64,000 bases of DNA from Cololabis saira (GCF_033807715.1 NC_084587.1:17404017-17468016); one strand, 5' to 3'; positions 37,469 through 49,990 are shown, counted from the stretch's first letter. Program-made: numbers and translations. The notes: generated by a model from the sequence alone, not told the origin.

Positions 37469-37483
37469 CTTTTTGTTCTACTT
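37469..37483 (-). CDS. adgrl3: adgrl3 microexon encoding KVEQK (splice site A)
   Basis: A 15-nt exon, AAGTAGAACAAAAAG, between an atgcag acceptor and a gtaagt donor. The lectin exon ends with one base (A) and the olfactomedin exon starts with two (TA), so inclusion gives V-P-Y-K-V-E-Q-K-V-F and skipping gives V-P-Y-I-F. Both are known forms of latrophilins, in which this five-residue insert between lectin and olfactomedin domains changes the hinge and weakens teneurin binding. Length is a multiple of three, so the frame is kept either way. The acceptor has UGC motifs next to it, the kind of site used by the neuronal microexon factor SRRM4, and a C18 run lies about 36 nt upstream. It was found only by matching phases. 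Neural inclusion is inferred. Confidence 0.88.
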
Positions 37484-37519
37484 CTGCATGAGCCATTGGC
37501 AGAAAAAATTGAAGGAGGA

Positions 37520-37537
37520 GGGGGGGGGGGGGGGGGG
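37520..37537 (-). repeat. C18 mononucleotide tract upstream of microexon acceptor
   Basis: Eighteen C in the pre-mRNA (G18 on the plus strand), 36 to 53 nt upstream of the microexon. With the adjoining ctcctccttcaattttttctg it forms the polypyrimidine region. Long C runs bind poly-C-binding proteins and are prone to slippage. Confidence 0.9.
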
Positions 37538-39779
37538 CAATAAGGGAGAGAAAGAGATAGAGACAAGAGACAAAAATAGATTAATGATGCAATAATAGGG
37601 AAATCATGATAATACAATCTCAGATCACCATAATCTTTCTCATATTTCATCCTAACCTTGTGAGACTGCCAGGATGCTCTCCATGTGTGATTGGTAATAG
37701 CATTACATAAACGTCTGAGAAGACTGCACTGCAGCGGGAAAGCTATCTGACAGGATTGCATCTAACAAATGTTGCGCACGCACATATGGGGGAACAGAGA
37801 CGCAGACAGAAACAAAAAGAGGCTGAAGGATTCTGAGATCAAACACATAAGAGGATGACACAACAAGCACACACACAGACACACATTCACAGTGTCTCTG
37901 GTGGTCTTATCCCTTAGATCAAAACAAAGCAAAACAAAATGACCTAAGATAATGAACTCCTTTAATGCATGCTAATAGCAACAGAGTAATGAAAACTATA
38001 AAAACTGATTTGATTACTGGGAATGCATGTCAGTGAACCAGCCAAAACTGCCACATTAAAATGCCTTCCGATGCACAGTGGGTGAGGTAATGCTTTGTGC
38101 TTGTCATGTAATCTGTGTGACTGTGTCAGGGACTGTGTGGAGGTGGCGGCATGCTGAATTCTCAGGTTAGCATCAATCTCAACACTGGCTCTCTGTCTAT
38201 TACACATAAAGCACTATCCAGAGAGCTTCCCAACACGCTGTATTCAAAGGCGCAGACTTCCCAGAAACCTCTTAAACATATGAATTTCATTCCACCTTGC
38301 TCCCGGGGGGACTGAGAGGAATGTGAACAAGGCAGAAACCTAATCCTGCGGGCTGTGCCCTTGTGTCTTTCAAGACCGTTAGAGACCTGCAGCATGGAAC
38401 TAGTCCCATGAGACGCGAGAGGAAACGAGGGTACAAGAGGAGAGGAATGAAGAGGAGTGTGCTCAAAGCAAGGACACCGCTAGAAATTTTGGGCCTTTTG
38501 AAGGAATATGATGTTGGGCTCCTTTCCAAACCCCACTTCCCCAGTCCCAAGTACATTCTGCACCAAATGTACATACTAAACAGTCATACATCAATGTCTC
38601 CAATGCAACAATAAAATTTACTATTTTACTATTTTGCTTGTTTCCACTGAGTGTCAGTGTTTACTAAGATATCTATAGCGTAGCTACAGCTGAATCCATA
38701 GGATGATATGAGTAGGACAGAATTATGGATAATAGTGTGTGAAGTCAAAGCTACATTCAGCCAAATGCGACCCCTAGTTTTAACTGTCAGCTAGCTTTCT
38801 AGCACATTAAAGTGACTTTACTAAATTATTCTTCATCAGTATATAGGAGTCTCTACCCCAAACCGCTTCTTTTTTTTTGGCTTATGCACTGGAGATGATA
38901 TATTTTTTATGATCAAAAAATTTAGTTGGACTGGCCAGCCAACAGGAGACACATAACTGTGTACCAGCCATACACTGTAAAATAAACAATGGATGAAGCA
39001 TTAGGTCACGACCAAATGGATTCTGAGGAACGGTTTTGAAGCACGTTCTTCTTCCTACGCCATGTTACTCGGGAGGTCGATGGGAACACACCCAACGTAT
39101 GTCAATCAAAGTTAGCTCTGGCTACCAGCTCCTTCAGCAGATCCCAACCGAAATATCTGTTGACAGACGTTTACAGCAGAATATACTGCTAAACATCTTC
39201 TCGGCAGTGAAATAAAAAATGACTGTCATTGAAGCCGACGCTGACTTCCTAAAGACAGCTGGTTGCTTCACCAAGTACAGCAGCATGATGAATATGGATG
39301 AGAAAGTGATAGCGCGTTATTCAGTTAAATTAGAAATCCATTTAATGATCTATATAAATTCCCCTGGCATGGTACAAAAAATTAATCCCCTTCAGAACTG
39401 TCATGGATGTGAAATCAAATGAGTGAATCCAATATGTTTTTTTTTTTAATGAGACTAAAAGTGTTTAAATGTTTATTTATGTTCGAAAGTTGCATATGTA
39501 ATAAATTGGGCATTGAGATTCCCACAACCTTGTGCAAGGAAGCCTCATATTTTTAACGCCATTTATAACCACCCGTAACACCTACAAAGATGTTGCAGAT
39601 GGTAAGAGGCTACAGGTTCTGAGAAATCTACATTTGATCCCAAACTGCAATCATTTTCAGTGGCTGTGTACACAACCTAGTGAATATTTACTTTCCTCAC
39701 TCAAATTACTAGACTATCCATATAGTGGATAAATATCATCTGATTTAATTAACACCGTTTGGGGATTAAAAACGTTTTT

Positions 39780-41550
39780 TGGTGATCAAATTTTTATTTT
39801 ATTATTAAATAATTATAACACAAATAAACTATACCACAAGCACAGAACTGCCCAGGACGGGGGGAACATGTCAACAGGGCACAAAACAATACGAAATACT
39901 AATAATGAAAAACAAAAACAAAACAAAAATAAATAAATAAATAAATAAAAAATAATAATAATGATAATACATTAAAAGTATACAGAACATACAGATACAC
40001 ACATACACCAACATATAAAATGAGACAGAAAAGACAGAGGGAACCAGACAACGGGGAACGCACAAAAAATGAAAGCGCTAGTGATAGAAAATTACGAAAA
40101 AATCACAGCATGTCTTTCAGCAAATCAGCAATACAACGCCAATAATCTAGAATGCGCTCATTAGCACCATTGATTCGGGCTGTGGAGAACTCCAGATATA
40201 CAACGTCCAGAAAGCAAAGGATCTAGGCCTTGACTGTAAGAAAATGAGGCGGTTTCCAACAAGTAGCAATCATTTTCTTGGCTGCAGTCAATCCAGCAAA
40301 AATGACCCGCTTATTAAGCTTGGAAAGATTAAGGATGGATAGGTCATTCAGAACCAACACACATGTAGAAACAGGTACTGTTATTAGTAGCAATTCAGAC
40401 AGTTTGGATGCAACATTGCTCCAGAATTGACCAATGGGAGGGTAGTCGATCTTAGATCTGAAGATCTTAGATACCATCCTCTTATTTTTGGCATGTTTAA
40501 CAAATAATTCTCGAAGCGGGTGAGCAGGTAAAGAGCTTTGCCAGGAGACGCCATGAGCCCTGAGTACTGCTCTCAACTGTAGATAAAAGAAAAAGGAGGA
40601 ACCTGGCAGATCAAATGCATTCTTGATATCAGGAAAAGAAAGTAGTCCTTGGTCATTATAAATGTCTTTAAGATAGTGAACACCCTTATGTTCCCATTGG
40701 GGAGCAGATATAGGTCTTCCACCAATCAGGAGTGCTTTATTAATAAATATTGGAGACAAAGTGTGCCAATTGCAAGAGATATGGCAGTGTGTTTCTGCTA
40801 ATCGCCAAATCTTCACCAGATGAGAAATAATGGGACCGAAACGTAACTGACATTGGTTTTTGGACATATTAATAAAAAGGATATCTTCAAGTGCCCAAGG
40901 ATGCACTATACCAGTTTCTAACACGCGCCAAGATACAGAGGAACGTGGATCAAACCAGGAGAGCAGAGACCTGAACACAAACAACCAGGAGTAAAGTTCA
41001 AAGTTAGGAACGGCCATTCCACCATCCTCCCTCCTCCTCTCTAGAGTAGACAATTTCAGACGTGAACGCTTTCGATTCCAGATAAATTTGATGATTACAG
41101 ATCGGAGTTTGCTCCAGTATTAAGATGGAGGAGGAAGAGGGACCATAGAGATGATCAAATTGATCCTGGGTAGGACATTCATTTTTATAATAGATACCCA
41201 AGCTCTAATAGAAATAGGGAGACTACTCCACCGGTCCATGTCCCTCAGGACGTTGTCTAGGGCAAGAAGATAATTATACCTAACGATCTAATTTAAAGAG
41301 GGAAAAATTTCAATTCCTAAATATTTAAACAGTTGTACTACAGGAATGTTATCTGGAAGAAGAGATTGTTTGAGAGAGTCATTCAGATGTAGGAGAGCAG
41401 ATTTAGACCAGTTAATTTTAAAACCCGACATATTTCCAAATTCCTCGCATATGGACAAAAGAGGTGGCAAAAAAAATATTTTTTGAATTTGGATATTATT
41501 TGAATATTGGGAAGCTAACACTAGCAAGTGTTGTGTGAATAACACAGTTA
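39780..41550 (-). mobile_element. 5'-truncated L1-like LINE, broken frames
   Basis: Two minus-strand frames carry the C-terminal half of a non-LTR reverse-transcriptase protein. The frame at 41545-41288 has G-F-K-I-N-W-S-K-S and F-K-Y-L-G-I-E-I, the thumb-side motifs of L1-type enzymes. The 276-residue frame at 41053-40223 has G-G-M-A-V-P-N-F, then a W...W-R-L...H-P-L-R-E-L-F region and a stop at 40223. Between them, near 41200-41040, the protein continues in other frames, so there are at least two frameshifts. The catalytic box is upstream and missing. Downstream of the stop is about 440 bp of A-rich 3' region (in the minus sense). It is a dead copy. Confidence 0.85.
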
Positions 41551-41635
41551 ATGTATAAACAAGCTGGTGACTATTGGCTACCCTTTTCTCTTTCTGCTTT
41601 CTGCAGTCTCTTTTTTGATTTTGACCATACGTGTT

Positions 41636-41640
<5 letters not shown>

Positions 41641-41705
<65 letters not shown>
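41641..41705. repeat. (TA)n microsatellite
   Basis: About 32 TA units next to the truncated end of the L1-like fragment. Confidence 0.95.
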
Positions 41706-41709
<4 letters not shown>

Positions 41710-42656
41710 CACACTAGATTTTATACTAGACATACTATAGCTATACCTAGATATAAACTATACTTTTATACTAGATTTGAAATCAAAATCTTGAGTAATG
41801 TAACCACATGATTTGTGTTTACTTGAGTTGGGGAAATAATATTCTCACATTTGTCCTACATACTGTAAGTATGACAATATACATTAGTGAGATTGTAATT
41901 TCTTTTAACTTATTCATCAAATGAATTGAGGGATGTAGAGTTTGCATCATTGACTTTTTAAAGAAATGACATGGTGTTAAACTTAAAGACAAAGGTATTT
42001 AAGCAAGTACTATTCATGAAAAATGTGTCAAATCTGAAGTTTTTAATGCCTAGAACTCATCAGGGTGGAATAGTGACATAAACCTCCAAAAGTAACAGGA
42101 AGTCTAATCGGGTAGGCAAATCACATCAGGTAACCTCAGGGACCTACAAAGGAAGTCAAACAAAAACCTCATAGACGAGGAATGACAGTTTCCATATAAA
42201 ACAGGAATTTAAGCCAACAAACTAAACACAAAACAGGAGACAGGAAGTAAAAGGGAACGAAAGAGGGCTGAAGCATAACCAAACAGAAACCAAGAAAGAC
42301 TTACAAACATTAAAATAACTTAATGTTGCCATCATTTTACCAAACGGAAACCAAATGTTTGGCTCATTTGTAACTCATTGTGTACATACAATTACACAGC
42401 TTTATTTTATTTAAGTGTAATGCTAAAACTACACGCACAGCCACTAAGAATAGTGATTTCTATTTGTGCAGGGGTCTTTTGAATCCTCCTAAGTTTTCCT
42501 GCCGGCAGCACACCAGCCTCAATTGTATAATGGCATATGATTATATATAGCGCACATGCGCTACACGCATAAGTCTTTTCTATTAAAGCTAAAAGTCATC
42601 ATTCACTGCAAGAAAAATAACATATGTGACATAAAGAAATACACAGATGCAAAAAA

Positions 42657-42700
42657 AAACACTCACACACACACACACGCACAAACACACACACACATTC
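42657..42700. repeat. (CA)n microsatellite
   Basis: Interrupted CA run in the 13-kb intron. Confidence 0.85.
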
Positions 42701-42865
42701 CTAAGCACAAGCAAGCAAGCAGCAATCACTGAGTCCTGGACTCATAAAAAATACATGGTAACTGGTGAAGCTTAGCACAAATCCCGATAAATAAACAATC
42801 TCTGGGAAGAAGATCGTGGCAAATACGTGGATGAAAACAACCGTGTATGTGCACGTGTGCACGTA

Positions 42866-42869
<4 letters not shown>

Positions 42870-42913
<44 letters not shown>
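42870..42913. repeat. (GT)n microsatellite
   Basis: About 22 GT units, opposite in sense to the CA run 170 bp away. Confidence 0.95.
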
Positions 42914-42914
<1 letters not shown>

Positions 42915-44009
42915 CTGCATGTGTGACATTAAAAGTTAAAAAAAGAAATGGTTCACCGTGGGGAGGCAGTTTCCTTTTGAAGAAAGCTTGGACGGAAAAG
43001 TACGAGACTGTACAGACATGATGTACACAACGAGTATTACTGAACTACACGCAAACGTGATTCCAAGAGGCACATCCCGTCGAAGAGGACGGGGATAGAT
43101 GACACGAGAACAGCAAGGCCTTCCCGGTACCTGAGGCTCCCGCGCAGCTCCCAGACACCGAGCAAAAACAAGTAGAGTTCAAGGTTGCCGGCAACTAATA
43201 GATTTTAAATGAAAGTGTGGCGGCAACAAGTATACCAAATGGCAAAGAAAATGTCAAACAAATGTCATTCAATTTGTGCAGCGGCTCCATGTATCACTAG
43301 ATTAATGGACGTCTCCGCCGGTGAGCTTATTGCAAGATTTTTTTTTTTTTCTTCCAGGTGTCTCTTTTTTAATCTTCAAGACAAGGGTAAGAAATCAAGT
43401 TTCTCATAGATCACAGACGGTCATTTTTCAGCACGCGTGCAGGAACCGACAATATACGTCGGCTAAGCCAAGGCATCTGTTGAAACTTCAAGGTTTTGTC
43501 AAGGGCAGCTCGAGTCTTCTCCCTTCTCGCTAATTTCAGCAATGAGTGAAACAATGTGGGTGATGACAGCTTGGAAGAAAATCTCCTCAGTTGGCTCTTG
43601 TCAGCTTCTCCTTCAGCATTTTTCAGAGCCGAATCCCACGGAGGGTGCGGCATGTTTCATCTACCCAGTATCACTGGAAGATTATTTGCAAAACCACTTA
43701 AACTGCGCAGCTACCTATGCAGCTGCAGAGAGCATATCCTCGTGGATTTCATGTGATATTCAGAATGAATATAAGAAAACACAAGCAGAATAATAAGGAC
43801 GTGTCGCCCGTCTGCTTCCACATTCATTAAAAAGCATCTAATTATTCATTAAAATGTGGAGTACAGATCTTGCACTGTACTTCGGGTGTCTTCTCCAGTT
43901 TTCCCTCTTTATTTCTCTTTCTCCTGCACTCCACACGCATGCAGGAGCGGTGTTAACCTGACGCTGCTGCAGTGTGATGATAATTAGCATTTTTATTGAA
44001 AACGTATGG

Positions 44010-44067
44010 TTTATTAAGGAGGTGAGACAGTGTGTGTTCATGAGTGTGTGTAATGTGTGAGTAGGTT
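44010..44067 (+). repeat. 58-bp inverted pair, arm 1
   Basis: The reverse complement of this segment matches 48761-48818 at 56 of 58 positions with no gaps by my count. It includes tttattaaggaggtgagaca. No transposon is recognised at either arm. Confidence 0.85.
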
Positions 44068-45525
44068 CTGGGCACGCTCCCGATCTGGCGTCGACGGGTG
44101 GCGACGGAAGCCTTTCCAGCGATTATCGCTGATCTCCAATCAGCTCCGCCGGCTGAAGCCCAAGGTCATTTGTGGCTGCAGTTGTTTTCAGCTTTCCTAT
44201 TCTTCCCTTCTGTCCTCATATCTTCACCTGCCATTCTCGTTCGTTATTTCATCCCGTGCTTTTTTTTCCCCTCCTTGTTCGTTTCCTCCATTACCTCCGC
44301 CTTATATCCACCACTTTCCCTCCCCCAAAGCCAAATCCCATCCACCTCTAACATGGCGTCTTTTATCAGTTAATTCGTTCTCTCCTCTCCTGGTCTGCTG
44401 GCCTCCTCTCACCTTTTTCTCTCTGTTTAAACTGTCTCTCAGCTGTCTCTCCTTCAGTCTCCTTGGTTACTTTCCCATTTTCAATTGCTTTCTCCGGGAA
44501 ACACAAAAATACCTGCACAGGTGCCCACGCAAACACATGTATGCCATATGCGCACTCGAGGGAGGAATCTTAGCGACAAGTGACTGTTTCCACGACAACA
44601 TGAACGCACAGCTCCTCTCATGTCATTGTGATGAAGTTATACCAAGGGTCCAAACTGACAGAAGTCTTTAATTGGACAGACAAGGAGGTGATTTTATCTT
44701 TTAATTAGCTTTCCTACTGAGCCAGGATCTATTGTCTGAAATAGACTGCACTGGTATTGCATAACATATCACTGGCTTTTCTGATTAATAATTGCTAATT
44801 GCTTCATAACAGCAGATGAGAGAGGCAGGGCAGGCTGAATGAAGATGAGGAAACGGATAGACATAAGCCCGTGTCTTCCTGCCTGTTTTTGGTGGAGGAA
44901 CATGAATAAAACAATACAAATCTCATCTTTATTCCACGGCATCAAGTCTCTTTACTGAGACTAACTCTATCCATGTATTACAGTTGCCTTGGAGAAGCAC
45001 TTTGTACAGCAGAGTGCTAATGGATGTATGGATATTTATAGTAAGCCTGCAGTGCTATGAGAGGGTATACACAGGTGGCTAATTACTGCAAAAGCTAGCT
45101 GGCTAGTTTGGCACGCGACCGTCACACACTCAAAACCACAGCGAGCTGGAGAGGAAAAAAAAAAGAGACAGCACTTGATCGTGTCTTTGGAAAACAGCCA
45201 AAAGCGTGCGGCGCAACAAGGCGAGGAAAGGAGCGGCGAAAGGGAGCGCGAGCCAAAGATTCAGGGGGAACAGAAAAAGGAGGGGAAACGGAGGAGCAAA
45301 AGTTCCCTCAAAGCTGAGCTGTGCATAATTTAATTACCTGTTTTACAACCCACTTTGAGAATTGTTTACAATATCCGTGTTGTGGGAAATGCACCGATTC
45401 TCGCTGAACGGCAGTTCTCGGCAAGCGTGCATCTGCGTCATGATGCCGTCTCTCTGGAGCACGACTAATTCGCTTTCCGTCGGCGAGGTTTGGGATTAGC
45501 AACGTCTACCCTCAGAAGGACCGCC

Positions 45526-45540
45526 GGGGGGGGGGGGGGG
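45526..45540. repeat. G15 mononucleotide run
   Basis: Fifteen consecutive G in intron sequence. A similar G14 run is at 54433-54446. Confidence 0.9.
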
Positions 45541-46852
45541 TCAGGTGTTTACAACCAACAAACAGCGCTCCACCAGTGGGTTTAATGCCAAGGGAGATGC
45601 GCTTCAGTTATGGATGTCCCTTTCAGTTAGAGTCATTTGGGTGTGCAAAAGCAAAACTTGCCTTCAAATATAATAATGATTTATTAAAGTTGAAGCCTGC
45701 ATGAATTTTATAAAGGCAAGATTTTAAATTCACTTGTCACATATTTCAGAAAACAAGCCTTCTTTATTGAATCACCTTGATTTATGACAACTTTTTTAGA
45801 GATATTTCAGCACTTAATGTCTTGCAAAATATATCTCGCGGCGATACTGTTGACAGCATTGATTTGCCGTGTCAGGCACGTTGCGTGATGGCTGACGGCT
45901 GAATCTCCAGCCTGAATCTCTGAATCTCACAAATGATTATGCCTTCAAAGAAAAATTGATTTCATAAATATTTGAAGAATCCAATACGAGGGCACTGGGA
46001 AGGGTCTTCCCACGTAAAGGTTGAAGTATTCTGGGACAACAACAAAAAAAAACAACAAAATAAACTCTACACTGTTGAGCAACGGTATCCACATGTTTAT
46101 TTAATCCAACATGTTTTTCTTTGTAACGTGGTAAAGCACTCCTCTAAACACACCCGCAGGAGGCGGGTAATGTTTCGCGGCGCTACCCGATCCCGCCTGA
46201 GCACTTCAGACGTTGAAGATGCCACTGCCCCCCCCCCCTTCTCCTTCGCAATCTTTTTCCTCAGTCTTTCTTCATCTCCCTCATCATGTCCCCTCCTCCG
46301 TTAGCTGAGATCCAGTGACTTTGTATCAGATGCTGTCTATTTTTGCAGTGAGAAACGCTACCCTGACTGACCCATTGTTTATCAGATCAGCATGCAGCTC
46401 GTCTCCCTTTGATCTCGAGTCGCTGCTCTTTCCAGCGACAAATTCATGAAATGAGCTGCGCCTGTATTTTCAAAGCTGGAGTGAAGTTATCAAAGATAAA
46501 GGCAGGACACGGAGGCAAGTCTCGACTGAATGGAACAAGAGTGAAAGCATACTGTACATCGATATGCGCTTTTTTTCTTGACGCGCGCATATAGGTGCGG
46601 TGGGAGTGTGCGTGCGTGCTCGGCGGGGCATTAAGCAGGTATCAGGTTGTGTTTCCATCTGCTCCAGAGAGGGCTCTGATAGTCCTATTATTTAATCTGC
46701 TGGTCATTCTAGACGCCAGGAAAGAGCCGTTTAACCAGACATAATTGAATGCTTCAGTGTGGGAGATCACTTCGGCCGTCTTTGTGGATCGTGGAGCCGA
46801 GGCTGTCTGCATTGTGCGACGAACAACTGCAGAACTTAAAGTTTCAGGCGGT

Positions 46853-47475
46853 GGAGGTCCTGGAGGGTGTGGACCTCCTGAGCGCATGATCGGCTCATAC
46901 GGGGTGGCTGGTGCTCGGTTGGGTCCTGGTCCATCTCCGTGGGTTTCCTGGCTACTTCCTCCCGTGGTCACGGTGGCTCTGCCCGGGGCTTCCCTCTGTC
47001 GCCTGCTGGGAGGGGGCGGGGCTTGCAAGCGAGGGGTTTCCTCCCGCCTTCTTCTGGCCCTCCGTGGGGCGACTGGTGGCCTGGGTTCGGGTTTCTTCCT
47101 TGTCGACTCCTGGTCTCGGGTGGCTCCACTATAGTTACAGTTTAGGTAGAGCATTGTTTTGACTTTACACACACACACACACAGTTACACAGACATACAC
47201 ACCTGCTCACTCACCTACATACCACTCCGCTTTTTTGGGGGACAGATAATCGCAGTAGCCTAGTTTTGATTCAGTCTCAGGGAAATGGTTACTGCTTGTG
47301 TCTGTTTGTTTGTTTTCTCTCTTACAAATTTCAAAAGGCTTGTGTGCCCGTTGTGCGTTTCCCTGTGTTTTTCACGTTTCAGACTAGCATTGGATGTCAC
47401 CTCTCACCCCCTTAGCCTTAGGTTTTTACCAACTTGGTATTAACCATTAATATATATGCAGACAAAAAAAAAAAA
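46853..47475 (+). mobile_element. 5'-truncated LINE insertion with target duplication
   Basis: A 623-bp insertion flanked by AAAGTTTCAGGCGGT at 46838-46852 and 47476-47490 (the A bases may belong to the tail). It ends in a run of about 15 A, as expected for target-primed reverse transcription. The last ~310 bp, from the gactttacacacac block to atatatatgcagac, also occur at 58125-58500, proving a dispersed family. The first ~290 bp are GC-rich and give spurious long open frames on both strands. No protein motif was recognised, so the LINE clade is open. Confidence 0.85.
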
Positions 47476-48157
47476 AAAGTTTCAGGCGGTAAGTGTATTA
47501 TCCGCATATTTGCTGAAGTAACCATTGCCATTTGCTAAATGTCAATCACAGAGTTGTGCACACACCCCCATCCCCTCCGCCCCCTCCAGCCCTGTGCTTC
47601 ATGTAAACATTTGCATGCCACCGCTTGAGGAAAACTGGACGTGAAGAGGTTGTAAGAGGTTCACTGAAACGGCAGGCTAACAAGCACCGCTGGCAAATGT
47701 GGCCGATTTCTTCTTTGGCAGTCGTTGCTTACACGTAACCAAACGTAGCAGAAGAGGAACGTTGCAGAGAAGCAAGCCAAAAAGAAAGAAGCTGGCTGAG
47801 CCCGAAATAAAAGTTGGGGTGAATGTTGGAGTGGCGTTTTTAACGGTGGAGGGAGCTGACATCTTGGGTTTCCGTAGTAACGCAACTCCCAGTTCAATCC
47901 CAGACAGTTTTGGAGTCCCAAGGAGAGGCTGGGAGGGGCATGAATGTTATACAAGATCAAATTTCATAGCCAGTTACTGGATCTTCCAGCAGTTTCCCTA
48001 CTGAAGCCTTAAAGAGGTTTTGTCTTCAGAAACTCGACTTGAAACAAAAGCAGCTTTTTGCTGTCTTTGTTTTCTTGAAATCATACGATCCACAGCCAAG
48101 TTGACCATTTCAAATTCCTTGAAACAGACACTTCAAGATCATTTCATTGGAGACGCA

Positions 48158-48470
48158 GCACAGTGTCATAGTTCTTAGCCCCGTTGGCTCACAGCTAGAA
48201 GGTTCCAGGGTTGAATCCCGACTGAGGTTTTTCTGTGTGGAGTTCCCACAGTTTTTCTCCTGGCATTTTGGTTTCCTCCCACAGTCCAAAAACATGCATG
48301 TCGGGCTTAGTGGTAAGTCTCAAGTGGCCGCAGGAGTTATTGTGAGTGTGCATGGTTGTTTGTTTATTTGTGGCCCTGCCATGAACTGGTGTACCCCTGG
48401 CTTTCACTCCAGCAGACCCCCATGGCCATGAATATGAATAAGTAAATATTGACAATGGATGGAAATCACA
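48158..48470 (+). mobile_element. tRNA-derived SINE
   Basis: The head (about 48158-48222) resembles a tRNA, with a B box in cagggttgaatcccg. The body carries the common teleost blocks tttctgtgtggagttcc, tttggtttcctcccacagtc, caaaaacatgcatgt and ccctgccatgaactggtg. It ends in an A-rich tgaataagtaaatatt tail. It is diverged and no clear target duplication was found. Confidence 0.75.
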
Positions 48471-48499
48471 AGTTCTAGTCAGTGTGCTTTCTGAACTAC

Positions 48500-49990
48500 A
48501 ACCTCAATTCCATAAAAAGTTGGAATACTATGTAAATTATGAATAAAAATAGAAAACTTGCAAATCTAGTAAACTCATATTTTTCGAATATTGTGGTTAA
48601 AAAAAAACAACAAATCTGAATTATTTTCCTCAGTGTTGAATTGTGAAAACTTAAGTTACAATTAAACACTTAAGTACATGACATCATCAACAATTTTCAA
48701 TCGATAGAAAACAAGGCAAAGGCGAGAGGACAAGGCAAAAAAAAAAAAAAATCAATATTAAACCTACACACACATTACACACACTTATGAACACACACTG
48801 TCTCACCTCCTTAATAAAGGTAAACTGGTGAGATATATGTGCTTTGCCCCCAACAGTCAATCAGTTCCTCACAGGTGGAGAAGGATTACAGCTCAGGCTG
48901 GGCAATAAATCAATGATAAAGATTGATCCAAATTAATCATTTAAGATGATGTTTGTTAATAAAAATTTCACTTTAATCTGCATAATTATGGTATGGCACT
49001 GCTTCCACGAGCTTTCTTGGATCCTTAGCGCCTCCCTCTAAGAGTTCCCCTTCAAATGCAAATAAACCCGCAACACAAAGGCATCAGCCTCAGAATGTGT
49101 CTGTAGTTGCAACTAAAAGTAACCACATCCCCGATTTATTCCATCATTTCCAACAAGTAGGGACATCACTGCATGGTGCACAAGACAGCAGCACCCTTAA
49201 AATACACCACTAACACTCGCAGCTGCAGCATCCCACATAATACGAAGGCCCGGCGGAGAAACAGTACAGATGCAGTGGTGTTTCACATCGCCAAAATTTT
49301 AGCACCAATTTACAGTCAATCTAGTTCATCCACAAATGGTGAATGAATACAGTCATCTCAATATATGACACTTTTTCATTCTTATTCATATTTACTTTAG
49401 AATAAGTTATTTTAGAATAAGTTAAAGGTTATCTATTGTTCACAAACAAATTAAAGAATTGGTTCTTCTTTTCTTTCTTTAATCAAAAAAATCTGGTGTG
49501 GCATTTAAAGAATCGGAAATTGTATTGTAAGGTCATATCACCCTAAATATACCCACATGCTATGTACTGCACATCATCATGTCATTACTTCTGGGCAGAA
49601 ACAGACGTCTCATATTTCTGAACTTCCTGACTATACCTCTTTGTTGTTAAATGATTCGTATAAGGTTATGTTTTAGCTTCACAGTGTACGCACTATCGTC
49701 CAGGTGCATGCCACAGACCAGGTATTGTGCTGTTCTTGAGCAGAGAACGGGCCGAAGCAACTAGACTTTGAAAATTCTTGTTCAAAGAAGTGCCAAACAT
49801 CACCCTGCCCTAAATGTTTTTGAGAGACGTTGCTGGCATCAAATTCAAAATTACCTTTTTTTTAACACAATACTTCCTTAATTTAATAATTTAATAAATG
49901 TTCTATATTTTATTAGTTTATAAAATAAAATAAAATGCACAAATCCTTGCATTCTGTTGTGTTCCAGTGTTTTTAGAGTCAGTTTATACA
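48500..49990. mobile_element. Copy of a dispersed repeat, interrupted
   Basis: The left end (acaacctcaattccataaaa, then agttggaatactatgtaaat) and the right part (tttgagagacgttgctggca, then tcaaattcaaaatta) resemble the same fish family as 36080-36900. Between them a different stretch that starts caggctgggcaataaatc (48895) looks like a second insertion. Edges are approximate. Confidence 0.4.
48761..48818 (-). repeat. 58-bp inverted pair, arm 2
   Basis: Reverse-complement partner of 44010-44067. It lies just after an A15 run. Confidence 0.85.

Noticed and set aside
42060..42300. A-rich block with many acaggaagt/aacaaaa words, and a similar one at 17120-17430
   Set aside because: It looks like the 3' region of a fish retroelement, but there are no ends and no clear match between the two.
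44057..44671. 204-residue frame on the plus strand
   Set aside because: Pyrimidine-rich low-complexity sequence lacking stops by composition. No domain, no splice or start signals.
46642..47178. 178-residue Pro/Arg-rich frame on the minus strand, at first sight a possible extra stalk exon
   Set aside because: Most of it is the reverse of a LINE insertion that has its own target duplication and A tail. The phase also does not fit: with the lectin exon's leftover base, the acceptor at the tatag site reads into a stop.
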